The position numbers and the translations under genes are program-made. A stretch of 60,151 nt of DNA from Acidobacteriaceae bacterium. GTDB lineage: Bacteria > Acidobacteriota > Terriglobia > Terriglobales > Acidobacteriaceae. Location of the stretch: assembly GCA_030039035.1 (NCBI GenBank), contig JASHQQ010000195.1:1-60151 (forward strand), given 5' to 3'. Below the pieces are notes generated by a model. It searched no databases, was not told where the DNA came from, and saw only the letters and a list, made by a program, of their open reading frames with translations. This document shows, piece by piece, positions 28,615 through 38,235 of this stretch (positions are counted from its first letter, which is position 1; each line of letters begins with the position of its first letter).

Positions 28615-29757
28615 ATGGTCCGATCTTTTGCAAGGATTTGCCGCCGGCCGCTCGCCTTCGCGTTGGTCTTCGCGCTCGTCTCCACTCTCGCCGCGCAGGA
28701 GCGCTGGAGCGAAGCCCAGGCCAACGCATGGTACGCGCAGCAACCGTGGCCGGTGGGCGCCGACTTTCTGCCCTCGACCGCGATCAACGAACTGGAGATG
28801 TGGCAAGCCGAGACCTTCGATTCCGCCACCATCGACCGCGAACTCGGCTGGGCCGAAGCCATCGGCATGAATACCATGCGTGTCTTTCTGCACAACCTGG
28901 TCTGGGAGCAGGACCCGAAAGGCTTCGACCAGCGCGTTGACGAGTTTCTGACCATCGCCGCGAAGCATCACATCCGGCCCGTCTTCGTGCTCTTCGACTC
29001 CTGCTGGGACCCGCATCCGAAGCTGGGGCCGCAGCATCCGCCCATTCCCGGCGTGCACAACTCGGGATGGGTGCAGGCGCCCGGTGCGGCGATCCTGTCA
29101 GATCCCGCGCAGTACCCGCGGCTGGAAAAATACACCAAAGGCGTGATTGGCGCCTTTGCCAACGATCCGCGCATCCTCGCATGGGATTTGTGGAATGAGC
29201 CCGACAACGGCAACGACAGCTCCTACGCCAAGGGCGATCCGAAAAACAAGAACGAGATCGTGCTGGCGCTGCTGCCGCAAGTGTATGCCTGGGCGCGTTC
29301 CCAGCATCCCGCGCAGCCGCTCACCAGCGGCCTGTGGCACGGCGACTGGAGCTCAATCGACAAGATGCCGCCGCTGGCGCGCATTCAGGCCGAGCAGTCG
29401 GACGTGATCACCTTTCACGACTACGGCTGGCCCGAGGAGTTCGAAGCGCACGTGAAGATGCTCGAGCAGTTCAACCGGCCGCTCATCGCCACCGAGTACA
29501 TGGCGCGCGGCGAAGGCAGCACCTTCGACACGGTGCTGCCCATCGCGCACAAATATCGCGTGGGCGCCATCAACTGGGGCCTGGTTGCGGGCAAGAGCCA
29601 GACATATCTTCCCTGGGACTCATGGGAGCGACCCTACGTGCTCGAGCAGCCGCCGATCTGGTTCCACGATGTGTTTCACCCCGACGGCACGCCGTATCGC
29701 GAGCGCGAGGTGGAGATCATTCGCGCGCTGACCAGCGACAAGGAGCCGCCGCTGTAG
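28615..29757 (+). CDS. Secreted glycoside hydrolase, GH5/clan GH-A-like
   Basis: This 380-residue protein has a signal peptide (RPLAFALVFALVSTLAAQ) and a TIM-barrel hydrolase of clan GH-A. The acid/base sits in AWDLWNEPDNGN (Glu195) and the nucleophile in LIATEYMARGE (Glu294). FHDYGW at 267-272 and the final INWGLVAGKS strand fit the barrel. Homologs are labelled cellulase-family or 1,4-beta-xylanase, but the substrate cannot be told from sequence alone. The ATG has AAGGAG about 6 bases upstream. Its stop codon abuts the stop of the convergent alpha-galactosidase gene with no spacer. Confidence 0.85.
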   Translation: MVRSFARICRRPLAFALVFALVSTLAAQERWSEAQANAWYAQQPWPVGADFLPSTAINELEMWQAETFDSATIDRELGWAEAIGMNTMRVFLHNLVWEQDPKGFDQRVDEFLTIAAKHHIRPVFVLFDSCWDPHPKLGPQHPPIPGVHNSGWVQAPGAAILSDPAQYPRLEKYTKGVIGAFANDPRILAWDLWNEPDNGNDSSYAKGDPKNKNEIVLALLPQVYAWARSQHPAQPLTSGLWHGDWSSIDKMPPLARIQAEQSDVITFHDYGWPEEFEAHVKMLEQFNRPLIATEYMARGEGSTFDTVLPIAHKYRVGAINWGLVAGKSQTYLPWDSWERPYVLEQPPIWFHDVFHPDGTPYREREVEIIRALTSDKEPPL

Positions 29758-31146
29758 CTAGTGCACCTCATAAATCGTGCTGCCGTGCGCCGGCAAAGTC
29801 AGATTCACTTCCTTCGCCTCTTTCTCTGCCGCGTTGCTCCACACATCCTGCGCCTGGTGCTTCCCGCCCTCCAGTCCGAGCTGCTTCCAGTTCGCGCGCA
29901 GCGTGACCGGCTTGTCGTCGAGATTGAAGAAGCCGAAGAATTCGGCGTAGTTCCGCGACCCCGGATCTCCGATGGTCGCCCGCCACACGCGCGCGTTCGC
30001 GAAGCCGGCAGGCAGGTCTTTGCCATCGATCGGACGGCTGTACGTCACGTTCTGGTTCATATACAGCACGGTCTGGTTCGTGATCAGCGAGCGCGTGAAG
30101 TCATCTAACCTGGTCAGGTTGGCGCCCAGGATCAGCGGCGAGCGCGCAATCGCCCACAAGTCGAGTTCGGTGCGCTCCTCGTCGTGCGTCTCGTGCGACT
30201 GCCGCGGGTCGCCCCATCCCGGATTCGGAGTCAACGAGCCGAAGGGCAGCATATCCTCGTCGGGCCAGTTGCCGGGCCGCGCGTAAGGTTCCCAGCTTGC
30301 GAGCCGGTCGAAAGCGTCGAGAATGCCGAAGGGAGACTCGCCTTCGCCCGGCTTGTGCTCCATATGCCACACGTCCCAGTGATCGTCGGAGATGCGCCAC
30401 ATCTGCGCGTATTCCCCCACTTCGCCGCCGTGCTCCAGAGCCGTCGGTCCCGGCGAGAGACTCAACACGATGGGCCGCCCGGTACGCTTGATGGCCAGCG
30501 CAATCTGCCGGATTTCGGTGGGCCGGTATGGATGATCGGAGATGCAGTCGACCTTGATGAAGTCGAGCCCCCAGCTCGCGTAGAGCTTGAGCATCGAGTC
30601 GTAGTAGGCTTGTCCGGCCGGAGTGTCGCTCACGCCGTAGTTTCCCTCGTCCCACGGACACGTGGCCGCGATGTCCGCCGCATCGGCCGCGTGATACTTG
30701 CCGCCCGCGATGGGCAGATCCTCCTTCACCACCTGGCGCGGAATGCCGCGAACGATATGAATTCCGAATTTGAGCCCTTGCGCGTGAACCCAGTCGGCGA
30801 GCGGCTTGAAGCCGGCGCCGCCGGCCGCGGAAGGAAACCGGTTGGTGGCCGGAATCAGGTTGCCTTCGCTGTCGAATTGATATTTATGCGCCGCAACCGA
30901 ATTTGCAAACGGGTCGGCCATGTACCAACCCTCGTCGATGACCGCATATTTCCAGCCGAACTGCTGGATCGAGGCAAGCACCTTCACATTGGCGCGGTAA
31001 TTGGATTCGTCGATGGTCAATCCATAAGAATCCCAGCTATTCCATCCCATCGGCGGTGAAGGCGCCGGCACCTGGGCGCGAACAGCGAATGAAGCCAAAA
31101 AAAGAATCCGGAGAGAAGCAGCAAAAAGCTTTTTGCGGTGAGGCAT
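29758..31146 (-). CDS. Secreted alpha-galactosidase, GH27
   Basis: This 462-residue protein has a signal peptide (MPHRKKLFAASLRILFLASF, cleavage after AVRA). The GH27/GH36 hallmark MGWNSWDSYG begins at residue 33, the nucleophile Asp is in GLDFIKVDCISD (Asp200), and the acid/base is in MWRISDDHWD (near Asp254/255). It removes terminal alpha-galactosyl residues from oligosaccharides or plant polysaccharides. A C-terminal beta-sandwich is present (about residues 375-462). The frame is open to 31257, but the ATG at 31146 begins the signal peptide. No strong ribosome binding site is visible. It is adjacent and convergent to the GH5-like hydrolase. Confidence 0.9.
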   Translation of the reverse strand: MPHRKKLFAASLRILFLASFAVRAQVPAPSPPMGWNSWDSYGLTIDESNYRANVKVLASIQQFGWKYAVIDEGWYMADPFANSVAAHKYQFDSEGNLIPATNRFPSAAGGAGFKPLADWVHAQGLKFGIHIVRGIPRQVVKEDLPIAGGKYHAADAADIAATCPWDEGNYGVSDTPAGQAYYDSMLKLYASWGLDFIKVDCISDHPYRPTEIRQIALAIKRTGRPIVLSLSPGPTALEHGGEVGEYAQMWRISDDHWDVWHMEHKPGEGESPFGILDAFDRLASWEPYARPGNWPDEDMLPFGSLTPNPGWGDPRQSHETHDEERTELDLWAIARSPLILGANLTRLDDFTRSLITNQTVLYMNQNVTYSRPIDGKDLPAGFANARVWRATIGDPGSRNYAEFFGFFNLDDKPVTLRANWKQLGLEGGKHQAQDVWSNAAEKEAKEVNLTLPAHGSTIYEVH

Positions 31147-31631
31147 GTGGAAACGTATATCACAGGGGGCATTGCCGTGAGCCCGTTCTCGCGGCCATCT
31201 GTGGACAACCGTGCTCCTCGCGGCGGCATCCCATCTGCCGTGAGCCAAAGCCGACATATCGCAACCAGCATGAAGATCGAATATCTATAACTCAGGCGCC
31301 GGCGCTATTTCTCGCCGGTATCCTGCTGTTGCGAGCCGGATGAATAAGTGACGTGGAGACGTTCGCATGGATTTGGATGAGCGTGAACAGCAGGATCAGC
31401 GTCAATATCTTTGCAGGTCGCGCAAAAAGACGCGACAAAACTTTCGGGCAGCGCATCTGGCGGCAAAAAGCGCAGACCCCGAAATCGTAAGCAGATTCGA
31501 AATTGAAGCCGGTGAAGCATTCGACGGCTACCCCATAGGATCGCAGGCGGTCGTCAGCAAATCTTTCTTTCGACCTCCGTACGACCCCCTCCCCCAACCT
31601 GGGCCGGCGCACTTCCCGGCCCAGCCCGCCT
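31147..31631. other. 485-base region upstream of the alpha-galactosidase gene
   Basis: The region must contain the alpha-galactosidase promoter (minus strand) and the 3' end of the oxidoreductase transcript. Short frames on both strands (for example plus 31367-31699) have no domain-like composition, run into the oxidoreductase antisense, and are not called. No repeat or terminator is convincing. Confidence 0.4.
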
Positions 31632-32984
31632 TTACGCCAGCTTCATCGTCTCCGGATCCCAGCGCACCACCGCACCGCGCTCGTAGCTCTGATTGCTGAG
31701 CAGCGCCGCGCCGGCGGCGCGGAAACCGAAGACCGCATCTTCCACCACCGGCTGGCGCGAACGCACCGACGCGAAGAAATTCCTGAAGTGGTCATAACTG
31801 TCGCTGTATCCCTCCGGAGCGACAAATTTCTCGTAGCCGGCGGGCGGCTCGCCCTCGAAATGCGTGCGCGGAAACTTCTTTTCGTGCTCGTCCTCGATCT
31901 GCTTCTGCATGGCTTCGGTGAAGGTTCCCACGGTGAGGCCCGGATCTTTTTCGCGCGGCACGCGATTGATGGAAAGTCCGTTCCAGCCGATCCCGATCGT
32001 GCCTTCCGATCCGGTGAAGACAAGCTCTTCGCTCTCTTCGCCGCCGTCGACAAAGTTCACGCGCAGGCTCAGGTTGAATCCTTCGGGATAATCGAAGAGT
32101 CCCAGCATCACGTCGGGCACATCGCGCCCGTCGTTCCAGAAGCGCAGGCCGCCGGTCGCCATTCCCCGCGTGGGGCCATGCGCGCCGGTGATGAAGTGTG
32201 TCCCGCTGAACAGATGCACGAACAGGTCGCCGGCCACGCCGCTGCCATAGGCCTTCCATTTGCGCCACTGGAAGAACTGTTCGGCGTTGAAGGGAATTTT
32301 CGGGGCGGTGCCGAGAAAACGCGGCCAGTCGCAGGTTTCGGTCGAAGCGTCGAGCGGCACCGTGTAGTCCCACGCGCCGATCGCCGAATTGCGGTCCCAG
32401 TGCGCGGTCACCATGTTCAGCTTGCCGATGGCGCCGGAAGCCAGCAAATCCCTGGCTTTGGCGTAGATGACCGAACTCACGCGCTGGCTGCCGATTTGCA
32501 GAATCCGCTTCGTCTCCCGCGCTGCGGCGATCATCTCCGGCCCGTCGGAGTAAAGATGAATCATCGGCTTCTCGCAGTACACATCCTTGCCGGCCTTCAT
32601 GGCGTCGACCGCCGCCTGCTTGTGCCAGTGGTCGGGCGTGCCGATGATCACTGCGTCAATGTCCTTGCGGGCCAGAATTTCGGCGTAGTCGCGGGTAGTG
32701 AAGAGGTCGTCGCCCCAGACTTCCTTGCTGTGCTCGAGCCGCCCGTTGTAACAATCGGCGACGGCGACGAGCTTCACGCCCGGGACTTCGAGCGCGGTTT
32801 TGGTGTCATACTGGCCTTGGCCGCCGGCGCCGATCAGCGCAATCTGGATGTGATCGTTTGCGGCCACGGGCTGGGCGGGCTCTTCCTGCCACGCCTCGAG
32901 CGCGTGGATGCGCGGCGCCAGCAACGTCGCCGCCGATGCCGTTCCGGCCGCTTTCAGAAAACTTCTGCGATTGAATCCCTGCAC
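31632..32984 (-). CDS. Tat-exported Gfo/Idh/MocA-family oxidoreductase
   Basis: This 450-residue protein starts with a twin-arginine signal (FNRRSFLKAAGTASAATLL). A Rossmann domain follows (IALIGAGGQGQ, VAVADCYN), then the family's EKP motif (AGKDVYCEKPMIHL) and a C-terminal alpha/beta substrate domain. Members use NAD(P) to oxidise or reduce sugars, and exported ones often act in glycan or glycoside breakdown, sometimes with the cofactor bound before export. GTG at 32984 is chosen over the upstream ATG at 33047: it has GGGGGAAAA immediately upstream and gives a standard-length Tat signal. Its place among glycoside hydrolases supports a sugar role. Confidence 0.87.
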   Translation of the reverse strand: MQGFNRRSFLKAAGTASAATLLAPRIHALEAWQEEPAQPVAANDHIQIALIGAGGQGQYDTKTALEVPGVKLVAVADCYNGRLEHSKEVWGDDLFTTRDYAEILARKDIDAVIIGTPDHWHKQAAVDAMKAGKDVYCEKPMIHLYSDGPEMIAAARETKRILQIGSQRVSSVIYAKARDLLASGAIGKLNMVTAHWDRNSAIGAWDYTVPLDASTETCDWPRFLGTAPKIPFNAEQFFQWRKWKAYGSGVAGDLFVHLFSGTHFITGAHGPTRGMATGGLRFWNDGRDVPDVMLGLFDYPEGFNLSLRVNFVDGGEESEELVFTGSEGTIGIGWNGLSINRVPREKDPGLTVGTFTEAMQKQIEDEHEKKFPRTHFEGEPPAGYEKFVAPEGYSDSYDHFRNFFASVRSRQPVVEDAVFGFRAAGAALLSNQSYERGAVVRWDPETMKLA

Positions 32985-33105
32985 TGTTTTCCCCCAATGA
33001 ATTTCGTGGCTTTGCCCCGCATGTAACCATACAACAGCTCGCGGCATCCCCGAAAATGCGCCGCCATCCGCGGGTAGTGTCCCGGTTTGAATCTCAGAGC
33101 CGCGA

Positions 33106-33639
33106 TCAGGCAGGAACGTACGTCAACCGAATCAGGTCATCCGCGATCAAATCGGTGGCGACCAGGTGGAGCGGCGGGCGGGGGCCGACGAAGAATGGCT
33201 GGCCGCCACCAAGCACGACGGGGCGGAAATAGAGTTGATACTCATCGATAAGACCGGCCTCGGTCAGGCCTTGCGCCAGCACGGGTCCGCCAACTTGAAT
33301 CTCGCCGGCCAGCTCGGCCTTCAGCTTGCGGATCGCCTTCTCGAAGTCATCCGCGACAAGCGTGGCGTTGGGGCCGGATGACTTGAGCGAACGCGATACG
33401 ACCCATTTCGGCAGTTTCCGCCACGCCACCGCGAAGTCGCGATCCTCCGCGTCCCAATCGGGACGATCTTCTTCCCAATAACTCATGATCTCGTACATGC
33501 GGCGACCGTAGATGACGCCCGTCAGGCCACGCACCAGCTCGATGAAGTGACGGAAGCCCGCCGGTGCAGGCGGCCCAAGCTTCATGTGGTCGACGTAGCC
33601 ATCGAGGGACTGGTTCAATGCGTAGACAAGTTTAGCCAT
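33106..33639 (-). CDS. Dihydrofolate reductase-like / RibD C-terminal family protein
   Basis: This 177-residue single-domain protein starts MAKLVYALNQSLDGYV, as in RibD-C/YyaP-type proteins. It contains VIYGRRMYEIMSYW, the NADPH-binding GEIQVGGPVLAQGL and the YFRPVVLGGGQPFF element. These proteins share the DHFR fold and are thought to be NADPH-dependent reductases of unknown substrate. It is transcribed alone on the minus strand, between the small membrane protein and the Gfo/Idh oxidoreductase. No Shine-Dalgarno is visible, and a TAGATT just upstream of the ATG hints at a very short leader. Confidence 0.85.
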   Translation of the reverse strand: MAKLVYALNQSLDGYVDHMKLGPPAPAGFRHFIELVRGLTGVIYGRRMYEIMSYWEEDRPDWDAEDRDFAVAWRKLPKWVVSRSLKSSGPNATLVADDFEKAIRKLKAELAGEIQVGGPVLAQGLTEAGLIDEYQLYFRPVVLGGGQPFFVGPRPPLHLVATDLIADDLIRLTYVPA

Positions 33640-33793
33640 GCTGCGAATCTATCAAACCGAGGCGCTGCCCGTCGGCGTTTTCCGATGACCGCGAGCGTAC
33701 GATGCGGCGGCAACCTGCTTCAGGTTTTTCGCGGAGAAGCCCATCGACAAGCCCGTTGAGCGGGAAGCCATGTCCCGCGCCAATTGGACCGCC

Positions 33794-34153
33794 TCAGCCC
33801 TTGCGCGCCCAGGGCAGAAAGTATTCTTCGATGCACCAGGAGAGAGCGAACAGGATCGACATTCCCGCCAGGCTCCAGAGGAAGAGCCGCATGGGCAGCG
33901 TCGCAAGCGGCGATTCCTGCTCCATCCGTCTGGCGGCCGGCCGCCAGGCGAAAAGCATTCCGCTGGCAAGCGCAATGCAGGCGGCAACGGCGAGGCGGAA
34001 CAGGCACGCTTCCAGGCGCTCCTGCCAGCGGCTTCCCGGCACAAAGAACGCGCTCAGCATCACCCAGTAAAGCGACACGATGCCCAGGAAAAAACTGATC
34101 GCTCTGGCCAGATCGAGGAGCATGGCCCAGCCCCATTCCGCCGTTTCGCCCAT
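33794..34153 (-). CDS. Small integral membrane protein, unknown function
   Basis: This protein of about 119 residues has three hydrophobic helices (ARAISFFLGIVSLYWVMLSA, LFRLAVAACIALASGMLFAW, LFLWSLAGMSILFALSWCIE) and a short charged tail. I do not recognise a family. It lies 36 bases downstream of the third ADOP permease on the same strand and may be co-transcribed. The start is uncertain: ATG at 34153, a TTG at 34165 and an internal ATG ten codons in are all possible. Confidence 0.55.
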   Translation of the reverse strand: MGETAEWGWAMLLDLARAISFFLGIVSLYWVMLSAFFVPGSRWQERLEACLFRLAVAACIALASGMLFAWRPAARRMEQESPLATLPMRLFLWSLAGMSILFALSWCIEEYFLPWARKG

Positions 34154-34189
34154 GGATCCGTGCAAGGCGATGGTCCGGACATCCCCAGA

Positions 34190-36736
34190 TTACTCCGCGC
34201 GGAGGGCCTCGACGGGATTCACGCTGGCGGCGCGGCGGGCGGGGATGAAGCTCGCCCCCATGGCGCTGAGGGCGAGCACCGCGGCGACCGTACAGATCGT
34301 CGGCGCGTCCCATGGCTCGGTGCCGAAGAGCAGGTTGCGCATGAGCGCCGCCGCGGCGATGGAGCATGCGAGCCCCGCGCCGATGCCCGCGACGGTGAGC
34401 CATGCCGCCTCCTTCAGGATGAGTGCGTATACGCTTCCGCGCTCGGCGCCGAGCGCCATGCGCACGCCGATTTCGCGCGTCCTCTGGCTTACCGAACAGG
34501 CGATCACCCCGTAAAGCCCCACCACGCCCAGCATCAGGGCCATGGCGGCAAATCCGCCGACCAGCCACGCCGAGGAGCGATGAAGATACGCCGCGGGCGA
34601 ATCGCGGATGTGCTCGCTCATTACGGTCGGCTGCGCGGTCGCGATAGAAGGATCGATCTCGCGGATGGCGCCATCCAGCGCGGAGAAGATCGCCTGCTCA
34701 TCGGTGACGGTGCGGACCACCACGAAGAAATAGCGATCCGCTTCCTGCGCGATGGGCATATACATCGCCGGTCCAGGAGCGCGATCCAACTGGCCCTCCT
34801 GGATGTCGTCGACGACACCCACGATCCGGTATGCGGGCGAAGTCGCATCGAAGGCAATCTTCTCTCCGATGGGATCTTCGCCGGGGAAGTATTTGCGCAT
34901 CATGGCGCGATTGATGACCATTGCGAGCGGGTGCGAGGCGTCGTCATCGGAGTTGAAGTTGCGGCCGCGCAGCATGCGCGCGCCGATGGTCGGGAAGTAT
35001 CCGGGATCGACTTCGCGGTTGAGCACTTCGATGCGCTCGCCATGATACGGGCGGCCGACCACGCGAAATGTCGTGCTGCCCTCGCCTCTGCCGACGGGCA
35101 ACTGGACGCAGATGCCGGCGGACTGAACGCCTGGCAACTGCGCAGCGCGGGCCACAACCAGCTTCTCCAGCGCGACCGCCTTTGCATCGTCGCCATAACC
35201 GGCCTGCGGGGCCTCGACACGCAGCGCGGCAAGGTGCCCGGGTTCCATTCCGATATCGGTGTGCAGCAGCCGGTAGAAACTCCTGGCCAGCAGTCCGGCG
35301 CTGACCAGCAGCACCATGGCCATGGCCAGCTCGATCACCACCAGATTCGAGCCGAACCGGCGCCACAGGGTTCCGGCAAAGCCGCGTCCGCCTGCGGCAA
35401 GGGCGTCGTGCATCGCCGGGCCGGCGCTGCTCTGCGAAAGGCGCAGCGCGGGAATGAGCGAAAACAGCAAAGCTGCAAAAAGCGCCAGCGCGACGGCAAA
35501 GGCGACGACGCGCCCATTCAGCTCCAGTCCGCGCAGAAAGGGCATGCCATCGATCATGGACTGGGGAATGAGCCGCAGCAGGAGCCGGATGGCAAACTGC
35601 GCCGAGGCCAGCCCCAGCGCAGTGCCGGCCGCAACCAGCACCAGTCCTTCGGTCACCAGTTGGCGAATCAGACGCAACGGCGAGGCGCCCATCGCTCCGC
35701 GCACCGCGAACTCGCGCTTGCGGCTCTCTGAGCGAACCAGCAGCAGGTTCGCGCCGTTGACGCAGGCAATCAGCATCAGAAGCGCCGCCCCACCCAGCAG
35801 CACAAAAAGAATGGGACGAAGGTCGCCCACGATCAGATCGGAGAGCGCCAGCACGGTTGCGCCGCGGTGTGCGTCGTCATCGGGATACTGGCGCGCGAGC
35901 TGGTCGGCAATGGCGGTCATCTCCGCGGCGGCGGCCTGGAGGGTCGTGCCCGGCTTGAGGCGGGCAATTCCGGCCGAGCTGTGGCAGCCGCGGTGCCGGG
36001 AACAGGAATCGTCGGGGTGAATCGCAACCCAGAACTCCGCCGGCTCCACGGGTGCGAAATGAAACTGCCGCGGAAGCACGCCGACAATGGTGTACGCATT
36101 GCCGTCGAGCGTCACCGGTTTTCCGATGACGTCGGCTCGCCCGCCAAACCGCCGCTGCCATGCGCCGTAGCTCAGCATCACGGCGCGTGGCCCCTTGGGC
36201 AGGTCCTCGCCGGGCGCGAAATCCCGTCCCAGCACCGGAACGACGCCCAGCGTGCGGAAGAACCCGCCGCTTACCTGGGCGCCGTCCACGTGTTGCGCTC
36301 CCGAGGGAGTGGTGAGTGCGAGGCTGTTGTCGTCGTAGATGTCGAGCGAAGAGAAGACGGTGTTCAGGCGCTTCCAATCGAGGTAATCGGGATAGGAGAT
36401 ATGGAAGCGAGCGCCGAGAGTCATGCTCTCGAAGAGCGCGGACAGGCGGGATGGCTCACGGTAGGGCAGCGGCTTGATCAGGGCCGCATCGGCAAATGCG
36501 AAGATCGCCACGCTGGAGCCGATGCCCAGCGCCAGCACCAGGATTGCCGTGGCGGCAAAGCCGGGGTTCCTGGCAAGCTGGCGGCAGGCGTACCGGATAT
36601 CCGATCCGACGCTCGAGAAAACCGGCACGGAATCTTCTCCGCCTGCTCTTTCCGTGGTCGCGGCGCGATGGGCGTCGATCTTACGGCCCAGGACGCGCCC
36701 GAAGAGGAGATTCGAGATGCGGCGGCGAAGCGACAT
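34190..36736 (-). CDS. ADOP/MacB-FtsX-like ABC permease, third copy
   Basis: This 848-residue permease has the two MacB core/FtsX block pairs of the family (DIRYACRQLARNPGFAATAI; FtsX near residues 340-470; C-terminal block with SQRTREIGVRMALGAERGSV and an end of ARRAASVNPVEALRAE). Unlike the two copies at 11-16 kb, it lacks the DEELxxH permease-prefix domain; only a short basic N-terminus (MSLRRRISNLLFGR) precedes the first helix. No PadR gene is adjacent. The frame extends to 36808, but the ATG at 36736 matches the usual N-terminus. It is divergent from the NPP-type phosphodiesterase. Confidence 0.88.
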   Translation of the reverse strand: MSLRRRISNLLFGRVLGRKIDAHRAATTERAGGEDSVPVFSSVGSDIRYACRQLARNPGFAATAILVLALGIGSSVAIFAFADAALIKPLPYREPSRLSALFESMTLGARFHISYPDYLDWKRLNTVFSSLDIYDDNSLALTTPSGAQHVDGAQVSGGFFRTLGVVPVLGRDFAPGEDLPKGPRAVMLSYGAWQRRFGGRADVIGKPVTLDGNAYTIVGVLPRQFHFAPVEPAEFWVAIHPDDSCSRHRGCHSSAGIARLKPGTTLQAAAAEMTAIADQLARQYPDDDAHRGATVLALSDLIVGDLRPILFVLLGGAALLMLIACVNGANLLLVRSESRKREFAVRGAMGASPLRLIRQLVTEGLVLVAAGTALGLASAQFAIRLLLRLIPQSMIDGMPFLRGLELNGRVVAFAVALALFAALLFSLIPALRLSQSSAGPAMHDALAAGGRGFAGTLWRRFGSNLVVIELAMAMVLLVSAGLLARSFYRLLHTDIGMEPGHLAALRVEAPQAGYGDDAKAVALEKLVVARAAQLPGVQSAGICVQLPVGRGEGSTTFRVVGRPYHGERIEVLNREVDPGYFPTIGARMLRGRNFNSDDDASHPLAMVINRAMMRKYFPGEDPIGEKIAFDATSPAYRIVGVVDDIQEGQLDRAPGPAMYMPIAQEADRYFFVVVRTVTDEQAIFSALDGAIREIDPSIATAQPTVMSEHIRDSPAAYLHRSSAWLVGGFAAMALMLGVVGLYGVIACSVSQRTREIGVRMALGAERGSVYALILKEAAWLTVAGIGAGLACSIAAAALMRNLLFGTEPWDAPTICTVAAVLALSAMGASFIPARRAASVNPVEALRAE

Positions 36737-36895
36737 GCGATGGATCCACGCGGCAAATGAGCCGGGATGGCTGGATTTTCGATGAAATGGCAGGGGAAGC
36801 CGGAGCAATCGATGCTAACTCATTGACGCACAGGAGTGCCAATCGCTCGGAGCCGGGCTTCCTGTCTGCGATAAGCTGATGCTGAGGTCGTTTTC

Positions 36896-38215
36896 ATGCG
36901 ATTTCGTCCCTGGAGCCGGGCGGCCCGGCGCTGGCTTGCGTTCGCGATCGTTCTGGCCGCCGCCGCGCTTCAGCCGGTCCGCTCCCAGTCCTCCGGGCCA
37001 TCGCTGCCGGTTATCCATGTCGACAATGGCCCCAACTCGGCCGCGGCTCAACAGGCGCACTACGTTGTGCTCGTGTCGCTGGACGGCTTTCGCTGGGATT
37101 ACGCCAGGAAATTCGGCGCCCGTCATCTGCTCCAACTGGGCAAGGAGGGAATCTGGGCTCCGGGAGGAATGTTGCCCAGCTATCCCTCGCTTACCTTTCC
37201 CAACCACTACGCCATCGTGACCGGCCTCTATCCCGAGCACAACGGCCTGGTGGCCAATGGCTTTTACGACGAGACAAAAAATGCACGCTTCGCTATCGCC
37301 GACTCCGCAGCCCTGACCGACGGGAGCTGGTACAACGGCGTTCCGCTCTGGAGCCTGGCGGAGAGCCAGGGCATGCGCTCGGCCTGCTTCTTCTGGCCCG
37401 GGTCCGAGGCCAAAATCGCCGGATTCCGGCCCAGCTATTACCTGCACTTCGACGACAAGATCGACGACGGCGCGCGCATCGACCAGGTGCTGGCCTGGCT
37501 CAGGCTGCCCGCGGCGGACCGGCCGCATTTCATCACGCTCTACTACAGTGAGCCCGATCGCGAAGGCCACGAATTCGGTCCCGAAGCTCCGCAGACCAGG
37601 GCCGCGGCCCTCAAAGTCGATGGGCTGGTGGGCAGGCTGAAGTCCGGCCTCGATGCGACTCATTTGCCCATCGACCTGGTGGTCGTCAGCGACCACGGGA
37701 TGACGAAGACCGAGGATGGATGGGTCAATCTGGATCAATTCGCCGATCTGTCCGGGTTTCAGACCGATGGCATGCTGCTTTACGGCAGGAGCGAAGAGGA
37801 CCGCGCCCGCGTCTATAACCAGTTGAAGCATGCCTCTGAGAAGTTTGTCGCGTGGCGTCGCAAGGATGTTCCCGCGGGTCTCCACTACAATGAGAACCTG
37901 CGTGAAGGCGACCCGGTGATCGTGGCCACGGGTGCCTACGCCATTCGCCCGCACGGCCCGCCGCCGGGAGCCGAAGACCGTCCGCCGGCCGCCGGGATGC
38001 ACGGATTGGACCCGCTCAGGGCGCCGGAGATGAAGGCCAGCTTTTTCGCGGCGGGCCCGGATATAATGGCAGGCAAGACCGTTGCGCCATTCGAGAACGT
38101 GAACTTATATCCGTGGCTCGCGCACCTGCTCGGCCTCCAATCCCCCAAGTCCGACGGAAGCATAAACGTACTTTCTGAAACCCTGCGCGATGGCGGAGAC
38201 GTAGCGGCAAAATAA
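36896..38215 (+). CDS. Secreted NPP-type nucleotide pyrophosphatase/phosphodiesterase
   Basis: This 439-residue protein has a signal peptide (WLAFAIVLAAAALQPVRSQ) and an alkaline-phosphatase-superfamily domain of the ecto-nucleotide pyrophosphatase type. The first metal Asp is in LVSLDGFRWDY (Asp63), the nucleophile Thr100 is in YPSLTFPNHYAIVTG, and SEPDREGHEFG, VVVSDHGM and GMHGLDPLRAPEM supply the remaining zinc ligands. The family hydrolyses phosphodiester or pyrophosphate bonds of nucleotides or lipids outside the cytoplasm. GAGG lies about 9 bases upstream of the ATG. It lies 20 bases before the GlcNAc kinase gene and is probably in one transcript with it. Confidence 0.9.
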   Translation: MRFRPWSRAARRWLAFAIVLAAAALQPVRSQSSGPSLPVIHVDNGPNSAAAQQAHYVVLVSLDGFRWDYARKFGARHLLQLGKEGIWAPGGMLPSYPSLTFPNHYAIVTGLYPEHNGLVANGFYDETKNARFAIADSAALTDGSWYNGVPLWSLAESQGMRSACFFWPGSEAKIAGFRPSYYLHFDDKIDDGARIDQVLAWLRLPAADRPHFITLYYSEPDREGHEFGPEAPQTRAAALKVDGLVGRLKSGLDATHLPIDLVVVSDHGMTKTEDGWVNLDQFADLSGFQTDGMLLYGRSEEDRARVYNQLKHASEKFVAWRRKDVPAGLHYNENLREGDPVIVATGAYAIRPHGPPPGAEDRPPAAGMHGLDPLRAPEMKASFFAAGPDIMAGKTVAPFENVNLYPWLAHLLGLQSPKSDGSINVLSETLRDGGDVAAK

Positions 38216-38235
38216 ATAAAAGGAGCAGAGGCGCG

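Noticed and set aside
31367-31699. Plus-strand frame of 110 codons upstream of the alpha-galactosidase gene
   Set aside because: No ribosome binding site or domain, and its second half lies antisense to the oxidoreductase gene.
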